Source: Gemmatimonadales bacterium | Lineage (GTDB): Bacteria > Gemmatimonadota > Gemmatimonadetes > Gemmatimonadales > GWC2-71-9 | Assembly (NCBI GenBank): GCA_013812695.1 | Contig: JACCSZ010000124.1 | Coordinates: 1 to 19,687 of the forward strand | Length of the DNA: 19,687 nt | Direction of reading: 5' to 3' | In this document: piece by piece, positions 13,914-19,687 of the stretch | How the letters are laid out: every line of letters starts with the position of its first letter | How positions within the stretch are numbered: position 1 is the stretch's first letter | Notes under the pieces: generated by a model | Database searches by the model: none | The model's input: the letters and a program-made list of their open reading frames with translations, nothing else | Told to the model about the DNA's origin: nothing | Made by a program: the position numbers and the translations under genes

Positions 13914-15403
13914 CGGCACCGCCGGTGCTCGCGCTGCGGGGCATCCGCAAGCGATTCGGCTCCGTGCAGGCACTGCGCGGAGCCGATTTCACGCTCGCGC
14001 CGCGCGAGCTGCACGCGCTGCTCGGCGAGAACGGCGCCGGCAAGACGACGCTGATGCAGGTCGCCTACGGGCTGGTCCGTCCCGAAAGCGGCGAGATCGC
14101 GATCAACGGCGTCGTGCGGACGATCGCGAGCCCGCGCGCGGCGCGGCGGCTCGGCGTCGGCATGGTGCACCAGCACTTCACCGCGGTGCCCGCGTTGACG
14201 GTGGCCGAGAACGTGGCGCTGGCGGCCGGATGGAAGGTGCGGCAGGGCCTGCTGCGCGAACGGGTCCGCGAGTTCGCCGAGGGCGCGGGTCTGCCGCTCG
14301 ACCCGTCGGCGCGCGCCGGCGACCTCTCGGTGGCGCTCCTGCAGCGGCTGGAGATCGTGAAGGCGCTGGCCTCGGACGCGCGCATCCTGCTGCTCGACGA
14401 GCCGACGGCGGTGCTGGCGCCGGGCGAGGCGGCGGACTTGCTGCGCGTGGTACGCGGGTTCACGGTCCGCGGCGGCGCCGCCGTGCTGATCACCCACAAG
14501 CTCGACGAGGCGCTGGCGGCGGCGGACCGTGTGACCGTGCTGCGCCGGGGAGCGGTGGTGTTCGAAGGCGCGGTGGCTGGGCAGTCGGCGAAGTCGCTGG
14601 CGAGTGCCATGATCGGCGACGAAGAAGGCGGGGAGGCTCGCCGCCCTCGCACGGCCAACCGGGGCCGCGATGGGACGGTGGCCGAGGTGGAACTGCATGA
14701 CGTGGCGATCCGGCTGGAAGATCTCGAGGTTCCCCGCGAGACCGGTTACGGGCTCGCCGTCCGGGGAGCGTCGCTGAGCATCCGGCGGGGAGAGATCGTG
14801 GGCATCGCGGCCGTCGAGGGGAACGGACAGCGGGAGCTGCTGCGAGCGGTGGCGGGACGATTGCAGCCGCTCCGTGGACGGCGAGAAATTGCCGAACCGG
14901 TGGCGTTCGTGCCCGAGGACCGCACCACCGAAGGCTTGATTCCGGGGTTCACCCTCACCCAGAACGTGGTGCTCGGGTCCCGCGCGGACGACCCGTGGAT
15001 TCGCCGTGGCCGGATCGACTGGAGGCTGGCGCGGAGCCGGACGGCGATCCTGCTCGAGGAGTATGGCGTGGTGGCCCCCGGCCCCGACACCTTCGCCTCG
15101 GCCCTGAGCGGCGGCAACCAGCAGAAGGTGGTCCTGGCGCGTGAGCTGGCGCGGCGCCCGCGTGTCGTGGTGGCGGAGAACCCGACGCGCGGGCTCGACA
15201 TCCGGGCGGCAGAGGCCGTTCAGGCCCGGCTTCGCGGGGCCGCGAGCGATGGCGCCGCGGTCCTCATCTACTCGAGCGATCTCGACGAGGTGCTGGCACT
15301 GGCGCATCGGGTGCTGGTGGCCGCGCGCGGGAAGCTGCTCGAGGTGCCGGCCGATGCGACGCGCGCGCAGATCGGCCAGCTCATGGTGACCGGTGGCCGC
15401 TAG
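13910..15403 (+). CDS. double-domain ABC transporter ATPase, nucleoside type
   Basis: This 497-residue protein has two fused nucleotide-binding domains, as in NupO/YufO and RbsA relatives, and powers the adjacent permeases. Domain 1 has an intact Walker A GENGAGKT (39-46), Walker B ILLLDEPTAVL and H-loop ITHKLDE. Its signature, LSVALLQR (139-146), has lost the usual G-Q-Q for A-L-L. Domain 2 has a degenerate Walker A AVEGNGQREL (301-310), typical of the family, an intact signature LSGGNQQK (from 399), and AENPTRGLD as Walker B. Only one of the two composite ATP sites should therefore be competent. GTG 13910 overlaps the nif3 stop; the frame is open upstream, but family homology begins here (PPVLALRGIRKRFG). 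Confidence 0.95.
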   Translation: MTAPPVLALRGIRKRFGSVQALRGADFTLAPRELHALLGENGAGKTTLMQVAYGLVRPESGEIAINGVVRTIASPRAARRLGVGMVHQHFTAVPALTVAENVALAAGWKVRQGLLRERVREFAEGAGLPLDPSARAGDLSVALLQRLEIVKALASDARILLLDEPTAVLAPGEAADLLRVVRGFTVRGGAAVLITHKLDEALAAADRVTVLRRGAVVFEGAVAGQSAKSLASAMIGDEEGGEARRPRTANRGRDGTVAEVELHDVAIRLEDLEVPRETGYGLAVRGASLSIRRGEIVGIAAVEGNGQRELLRAVAGRLQPLRGRREIAEPVAFVPEDRTTEGLIPGFTLTQNVVLGSRADDPWIRRGRIDWRLARSRTAILLEEYGVVAPGPDTFASALSGGNQQKVVLARELARRPRVVVAENPTRGLDIRAAEAVQARLRGAASDGAAVLIYSSDLDEVLALAHRVLVAARGKLLEVPADATRAQIGQLMVTGGR

Positions 15404-16415
15404 GACGCCGCTCCTCGCGATACTGCTGGGTCTGGCCGTACTCGCGGGCGGCCTTCAACTGGCAGGCTACGATGCGGCTGCCGCGCTCACGTCGCTTTGG
15501 CGCGGCGCGTTCGGATCCTGGTACGCCTTCTCCTCGGCCACGCTGGTTCGGGCGGTACCGCTGATCGTCGTCGGGCTCGGTATCGCGCTGGCGTTCCGCG
15601 GCGGCGCGCTCAACATCGGCGCTGAAGGCCAGTTTTACGCCGGGGCGATCGCGGCGACCTGGGTCGGCCTCCACGTGGCCGGCCGCCCGGCGGTCGTGGC
15701 GGTGACGGCCGTGCTCGTGGCCGCCCTGCTCGCCGGCGCGGCATGGGTGCTGGTGCCGATCTGGCTCAAGCTCCGCTTCGGCGTGCTGGAGGTGATCAGC
15801 ACGCTCCTCCTCAATTTCGTCGCCGAGTCGCTCGTCAGCCTGGTGGTGCAGGGTCCGCTGCAGGAAGCGCAGGGCATCTACCCGCAGAGCGATCCCATCG
15901 CGGAGGTCGCGCGCCTCCCGCTCCTCCCCGGCACGCGGCTCCACGCCGGCCTCGCGCTCGCCCTCATCGGCGCCGCCGCCCTGTGGTACGTGGTCGCGCG
16001 GACGCTGTGGGGGTTCCGGCTCAGCGCGGTGGGTGCCGGACCGCGTGCGGCGGAGATCAGCGGCAGGATCGACGCGCGCCGAGTGACGGCCGTGGCGCTG
16101 TTGGGGTCCGGTGCCGTGGCCGGCCTGGCGGGTGGCATCGAGGTGAGCGGCGTGTCGTACGCGCTGTTCCAGAATCTGTCGCCGGGATACGGGTTCACGG
16201 CGATCGCCGTCGCGCTGCTGGCACGGCTCCATCCGCTCGGCGTGGTGGCGGCGGGCATGCTGTTCGGCGCGCTCGAAGCGGGAGCCGGCGCGATGCAGCG
16301 GGAGGCCGGCGTGCCGGCCGTCACCGTCTATGTCGTCGAAGCGGTCGTCATCATGGTCGTGCTCCTGGCGGACACCGGTGCCCGGCGCGCGGTGGGGGCC
16401 CGGGTGGCGGCGTGA
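15393..16415 (+). CDS. ABC transporter permease, nucleoside type (subunit 1)
   Basis: This 340-residue polytopic inner-membrane protein is one of the two pore subunits. It has hydrophobic segments throughout and the family motif GGALNIGAEGQFYAGA (about residues 70-85), which marks the BPD_transp_2 (RbsC/NupP) class. A C-terminal run (AIAVALLARLHPLGVVAAGMLFGALEAG) is also typical. GTG 15393 overlaps the ATPase stop by 11 nt, and its own stop overlaps the next permease. The substrate cannot be read from the sequence; nucleosides are likely because of the BMP-type binding protein. Confidence 0.93.
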   Translation: MAARTPLLAILLGLAVLAGGLQLAGYDAAAALTSLWRGAFGSWYAFSSATLVRAVPLIVVGLGIALAFRGGALNIGAEGQFYAGAIAATWVGLHVAGRPAVVAVTAVLVAALLAGAAWVLVPIWLKLRFGVLEVISTLLLNFVAESLVSLVVQGPLQEAQGIYPQSDPIAEVARLPLLPGTRLHAGLALALIGAAALWYVVARTLWGFRLSAVGAGPRAAEISGRIDARRVTAVALLGSGAVAGLAGGIEVSGVSYALFQNLSPGYGFTAIAVALLARLHPLGVVAAGMLFGALEAGAGAMQREAGVPAVTVYVVEAVVIMVVLLADTGARRAVGARVAA

Positions 16416-17326
16416 CCGACTCGCTGGTGCTGCTGAGCGGATTCCTCGCGGCGGCGGTGCGCGTGGCCACACCACTCCTCCTGGCCGCCACGGGTGAAAC
16501 GGTGACCGAGCGGGCGGGCGTCATGAACCTCGGGCTCGAGGGCATCATGCTGGGCGGTGCGCTCGCCGCCACGCTCGGCGCGACGGCGGCGGGACCGTGG
16601 GCCGGGCTCGCCGTGGCGGTGCTGGTAGGCATGCTGCTGGCGGCCTTGTTCGCCGCCGTGGCGATCGGTGCGCGCGCCGATCAGATCATCGCGGGCACCG
16701 CGCTCACGCTCGGCGCGGTCGGGCTCACGGGCACGATCTACCGCCAGGCCTATGGCATCGGCGGCGCGGGGCTGGCGCTGCCCACGCTCGCACCGCTGCC
16801 GATTCCGGGGCTCTCGCAGATCCCGCTGCTCGGGCCCGCCTTGTTCGACCAGCCCATGCCGACCTACCTGGCGTTGCTCGCGCTGCCGCTCGTCTGGTGG
16901 GTCCTCTTTCGGACGCGGACGGGCCTGGCGCTCCGCGCCACGGGCGAAGGGGCGGCGATGGCGCGGGCCGCCGGCGTGCGCACGGGCCTGGTGCGGACGG
17001 TGGCCACCGTCGTCGGCGGCGGGTTCGCGGGCTTGGCGGGGGCCTCGCTGGTGCTCGCCCAGGTGGGCACGTTCGCCGAGCGGATGACCGCCGGCCGCGG
17101 GTATGTGGCGATCGCGATCGTGGTGCTGGGGCGGTGGCATCCCCTGGGCGTGGCGGTTGCGTCACTGCTCTTCGGCGCGGCGACGGCGCTGCAGTACGTG
17201 TTCCAGTCGTTGGGACTGGACGTGCCGTATCAGCTGTTCCTGATGTTGCCGTATGGACTGACGTTGCTGGCGCTGGCGGGCGCGGTCGGGAGGGCGCGGG
17301 CGCCGGCCGACCTGGGGAAGGCGTGA
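16412..17326 (+). CDS. ABC transporter permease, nucleoside type (subunit 2)
   Basis: This 304-residue polytopic protein is the second permease and probably forms a heterodimer with the first. Near the N-terminus it carries TERAGVMNLGLEGIMLGGA (about residues 30-48), the NupQ-like counterpart of the NIGAEGQ motif. Later RAAGVRTGLVRTVATVVGGG resembles the coupling loop that contacts the ATPase. GTG 16412 overlaps the preceding stop (GTGA). The reading frame stays open far upstream, but homology and coupling support this start. It ends 17 nt from the convergent hydrolase gene, and I see no hairpin with a T-tract in that gap. Confidence 0.93.
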   Translation: MTDSLVLLSGFLAAAVRVATPLLLAATGETVTERAGVMNLGLEGIMLGGALAATLGATAAGPWAGLAVAVLVGMLLAALFAAVAIGARADQIIAGTALTLGAVGLTGTIYRQAYGIGGAGLALPTLAPLPIPGLSQIPLLGPALFDQPMPTYLALLALPLVWWVLFRTRTGLALRATGEGAAMARAAGVRTGLVRTVATVVGGGFAGLAGASLVLAQVGTFAERMTAGRGYVAIAIVVLGRWHPLGVAVASLLFGAATALQYVFQSLGLDVPYQLFLMLPYGLTLLALAGAVGRARAPADLGKA

Positions 17327-17343
17327 AGCGACGGTCATCGACC

Positions 17344-18009
17344 TCAGTGCACCCCCAACACTCCTGGCACCTCCGCCAACGCGCGGACCCTCGCCATCGG
17401 CGCCGCGGGCAGCCGCTCCGCCGGCGTGCCGGGCGCCTCGATCAGCACCACGTGGAGCCCGGCGTTGGCGCCGCCGGCCGCGTCCCAGGCGTTTCCGCTG
17501 ACGAAGGCGATCTCCGCGGGGGGTAAGCCGAGCACTTCCGCCGCCATCGCATACACCCGCGGTGACGGCTTGTACACGCCCAGCGGCTGCACGGAGATCA
17601 CCTGGTCCAGCAGCGCTGTCAGGCCCGCGCGCACGAATGCTTCCCCGAGCATGTCGGGGTTGCCGTTGGAGAGGACGGCCGTCCGGATGCCCGCGGCGCG
17701 GATCCGGGTCAGGGTCGCTACCGCATCCGGGTAGGCGTCGAGCATTCGGAACGCTCGACCGAGCTGCGGTTCGAGGTCGGGCGCCCGGAGGCCGAGTGCC
17801 TCGAGGGCATACGCGAGCGCGTCCCGGGTGATAGTCTCGAAATCGGCGTGTCGGCCCATCAGGGTGCGCAGCCAGGTGTACTCGAGCTGCTTCCTGCGCC
17901 AGAGCGCGAGGAGCGGGGCGGCGGCCTCGCCGAGGATCGCCGCGTGAGGCGCGACGGCGCTGCCGAGATCGAGCAGCGTGCCATACGCATCGAAGACGCA
18001 GGCCTTCAT
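17344..18009 (-). CDS. L-2-haloacid dehalogenase-like HAD hydrolase (type II)
   Basis: This 221-residue HAD-superfamily enzyme has the full set of residues that line the active site of L-2-haloacid dehalogenases. They are nucleophile D7 and T11 (FDAYGTLLD), an arginine at 38 or nearby, S114 and N115 (LSNGNP), K147 and Y153 (KPSPRVY), and S171, N173, W175 and D176 (SGNAWDAAGG). Such enzymes hydrolyse 2-haloacids to 2-hydroxyacids, although many annotated members have unknown natural substrates. The small alpha-helical cap lies between the first and second motifs (about residues 16-95). Its ATG overlaps the plsC stop by 4 nt, so it is the second gene of a minus-strand pair. Confidence 0.88.
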   Translation of the reverse strand: MKACVFDAYGTLLDLGSAVAPHAAILGEAAAPLLALWRRKQLEYTWLRTLMGRHADFETITRDALAYALEALGLRAPDLEPQLGRAFRMLDAYPDAVATLTRIRAAGIRTAVLSNGNPDMLGEAFVRAGLTALLDQVISVQPLGVYKPSPRVYAMAAEVLGLPPAEIAFVSGNAWDAAGGANAGLHVVLIEAPGTPAERLPAAPMARVRALAEVPGVLGVH

Positions 18010-18752
18010 CGGCTGGCGGCGAGCTCGGCCCGCGTGTCCACGATCAACGTCCGGACGCGATCTTTGAGCGCCGGCACGTCGGCGGCGGTCAGCCCGGTCG
18101 TCTCGATGGGGTCGAGCACGCGCACCACGGCGGTCGAGCGGCCGAAGCGCCAGTCGTTCTTCGGAAGCGCGGTCGAGCTGCCGTGGATCACCAGCGGCAG
18201 GACCGGGACGCCGGCGTCGATGGCCAGGCGGAAGGCGCCGTCCTTGAACGGCAAGAGGTCGGCGGTGGTAGAGCGGGTGCCCTCAGGAAAGATCATGACC
18301 GACACCCGGTTGGCCAGCGCCTCGCGACACCTCGCGATGGCGTCGGCGGCACTCGGACCAAAGCCACGCTGAATGGGAACGTCGCCCGCGAGGCGCAGTT
18401 CCCAGCCGAGCACGGGAATCCGGAACATCTCCGCCTTGGTCAGCCACTTCATCTCCCACGGCAGGTGGCTGATGAGCAGGATGTCCACGAACGACTCGTG
18501 GTTCGACACCACCACGTAGGGGCGCCTCGGGTCGGCGGGCATGATCCCCGCCCGGCGGAATCGCCAAAACGGATTGAGGGCGGCCATGGTCACGGCGATC
18601 TGCCGGAAGACGTACCCGACCGTGTACCGCCCACGGTCGAACGGCGCGGTGATCAGCCGGAGCACTGCCATGACTGGAAGCCAGGCCAGCACGCAGGTGA
18701 CGAGCACCAGCCAGACCCAGATCGAGACGATAGATTGCCACAGACGCGACAT
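18006..18752 (-). CDS. plsC: 1-acyl-sn-glycerol-3-phosphate acyltransferase family protein
   Basis: This 248-residue membrane-bound acyltransferase probably adds the second acyl chain in phosphatidic acid synthesis. It has an N-terminal membrane segment (about residues 8-32), the catalytic H-X4-D motif as H85-ESFV-D90, and the substrate-binding FPEGTRS at 155-161. GDVPIQRG (about 123-130) and VPLVIHG-like motifs 3 and 4 follow. It is the first gene of a two-gene minus-strand operon with the HAD hydrolase. Other members of the PlsC family acylate lyso-lipids or ornithine lipids, so the exact acceptor is uncertain. Confidence 0.88.
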   Translation of the reverse strand: MSRLWQSIVSIWVWLVLVTCVLAWLPVMAVLRLITAPFDRGRYTVGYVFRQIAVTMAALNPFWRFRRAGIMPADPRRPYVVVSNHESFVDILLISHLPWEMKWLTKAEMFRIPVLGWELRLAGDVPIQRGFGPSAADAIARCREALANRVSVMIFPEGTRSTTADLLPFKDGAFRLAIDAGVPVLPLVIHGSSTALPKNDWRFGRSTAVVRVLDPIETTGLTAADVPALKDRVRTLIVDTRAELAASR

Positions 18753-18810
18753 GACGCTCCGGTGCCCTAGGCCCGCCCGAGGCCCGCCGCACGGGCGAGT
18801 GACGCGTAAC

Positions 18811-18838
18811 CTTATCGCCTGCCGGACCGGGTGGACAA
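18811..18838 (-). promoter_or_regulatory. candidate sigma-70 promoter of plsC operon
   Basis: On the minus strand, TTGTCC (18838-18833, 4/6 to TTGACA) and GATAAG (18816-18811, 4/6 to TATAAT) are separated by 16 nt. This would start transcription near 18804, giving a leader of about 50 nt before plsC. It is the best promoter-like pair in the divergent gap 18753-18869. The rest of the gap holds only short GC-rich inverted repeats such as GCCCG-CCGCA-CGGGC. Confidence 0.4.
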
Positions 18839-18869
18839 GGGCAGTTCTCTCTCACGACCGAGCCACACG

Positions 18870-19687
18870 ATGGTTGATCGCCCCACCGGGGACGCGGCGG
18901 CAGGAGCGGCGTTCCGTCCGGACGTAGCGGCTCCCGCGACCTCGCCGGAGGAAGGCCAGGCTGTCGAGCAACCCGATCTTCGAAAGCTCGGGGATGCGTT
19001 GCGCGACCGAGTCGAGATTCGCTCGATCGCCATCACGGGCCTGTTTCTGCTGGCGGTGCTCTACACGCTGTACTTCGCGCGCGCGTTTCTGCTCCCGATC
19101 GTCCTGGCGGTGCTCCTCGATTTCCTGCTGAGCCCGATCATCCGCGCGCTCAAACGCGCGCGCATCCCCGAGCCGGTCGGTGCGGCGCTGGTGATCCTGA
19201 CCGTACTGGGCGGCGTGGGCGTGGGGGCCTATAACCTGGCCGACCCGGCGCGCGCGTGGATGGCCCTGGCGCCCGAGAGCATCAGCCGGGTCCAGTCGCG
19301 GCTGCGCGAACTGCGCGGGCCGGTCGATCAGGTGACGCGGACGGCCGAGCAGGTGGAGGCGGCGACGAACGTCAGCAAGGGTGGCCCGCAGGAGGTGGTG
19401 GTGCGCGGGCCGCGGCTCAGCGAGCGCTTCTTCGGCGGGACGCAGACGCTGGTGGTCGGCGCGATGGAAATGCTCATCCTGCTGTACTTTCTGCTGGCCG
19501 CGGGTGACCTCTTTCTCCAGAAGCTGATCCGGGTGCTGCCGCTGCTCAAGGACAAGAAGAAGGCCGTCTCCATCGCGCGAGAGACGGAGGCCTCGATCTC
19601 GAAGTATCTGTTCACGGTGGCGCTCGTCAATATCGGGCTCGGCATCGGGGTGACGTTGGTGATGCTGCTGATCGGGCTGCCCAACGC
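18870..19687 (+). CDS. AI-2E/PerM family membrane protein (3' end outside window)
   Basis: The frame is open from ATG 18870 to the window edge (272 codons), so the C-terminal part is missing. An N-terminal polar tail of about 45 residues precedes paired membrane segments at about 52-90 (SIAITGLFLLAVLYTLYFAR, then FLLPIVLAVLLDFLLSPI) and another at about 103-122. A soluble, partly helical stretch follows (about 125-195), then ALVV-type segments around 195-215 and 245-272. The order and the motif FLLPIVLAVLLDFLLSPI...R are typical of the AI-2E/PerM family, which includes exporters of AI-2 and Na+/H+ antiporters. The substrate cannot be assigned here. It is divergent from plsC. Confidence 0.85.
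   Translation, partial: MVDRPTGDAAAGAAFRPDVAAPATSPEEGQAVEQPDLRKLGDALRDRVEIRSIAITGLFLLAVLYTLYFARAFLLPIVLAVLLDFLLSPIIRALKRARIPEPVGAALVILTVLGGVGVGAYNLADPARAWMALAPESISRVQSRLRELRGPVDQVTRTAEQVEAATNVSKGGPQEVVVRGPRLSERFFGGTQTLVVGAMEMLILLYFLLAAGDLFLQKLIRVLPLLKDKKKAVSIARETEASISKYLFTVALVNIGLGIGVTLVMLLIGLPN

Noticed and set aside
13895..15307. Minus-strand open frame of about 470 codons opposite the ABC ATPase
   Set aside because: The plus strand encodes a textbook double ABC ATPase with all motifs in order; the antisense product is low in complexity and has no family features.
17327..17343. Bidirectional terminator between the convergent permease and hydrolase genes
   Set aside because: The gap is only 17 nt with no inverted repeat or T-tract.

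Overview
The window is a densely packed, GC-rich chromosomal segment with nearly every base coding. Genes are joined by 1 to 11 nt overlaps (ATGA, TGATG, GTGA) into a few long operons. Composition, gene content (SufR-SufBCDSU, bacilliredoxin, ParAB followed by an M23 peptidase and a bactofilin) and the style of the dispersed intergenic repeats suggest a Gemmatimonadota-like soil or sediment bacterium. That placement is an inference from general knowledge, not from a database search. No phage, transposon, CRISPR array, rRNA or tRNA gene was found.

Layout, left to right. (1) 28-6018: a SUF iron-sulfur assembly operon: regulator SufR, scaffold SufB-SufC-SufD, cysteine desulfurase SufS and sulfur acceptor SufU. 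It continues with a bacilliredoxin-family thiol protein (6045-6473) and a small histidine-rich protein of unknown function (6485-6769). SufS and SufU deliver sulfur to the SufBCD scaffold, and SufR probably senses cluster supply. The 92-nt gap between sufB and sufC holds a dispersed repeat. (2) 6932-8791: mnmG (tRNA wobble-uridine modification). Most of this gene is visibly poorer in GC than its neighbours. (3) 8795-8849: two parS centromere sites, then parA and parB, overlapping an M23 peptidase gene and a bactofilin gene. This is an origin-proximal segregation locus joined to a cell-envelope module; the usual rsmG (gidB) gene is absent between mnmG and parA. (4) 11926-17326: a BMP-family lipoprotein, a Nif3-like metal protein, a double-domain ABC ATPase and two permeases, i.e. 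a nucleoside-type importer. The lipoprotein reading frame ends inside a second kind of dispersed repeat. (5) On the minus strand, plsC (18006-18752) and a haloacid dehalogenase-like hydrolase (17344-18009) form a two-gene operon that converges on the importer operon. (6) 18870 to the window end: the N-terminal part of an AI-2E/PerM family membrane protein, divergent from plsC and cut by the window edge.

Nothing here is an obviously new system. The best leads are the His-cluster protein attached to the SUF operon, the parAB-peptidase-bactofilin coupling, the composition break inside mnmG, the repeat-derived C-terminus of the BMP protein, and the asymmetric ATPase of the importer.
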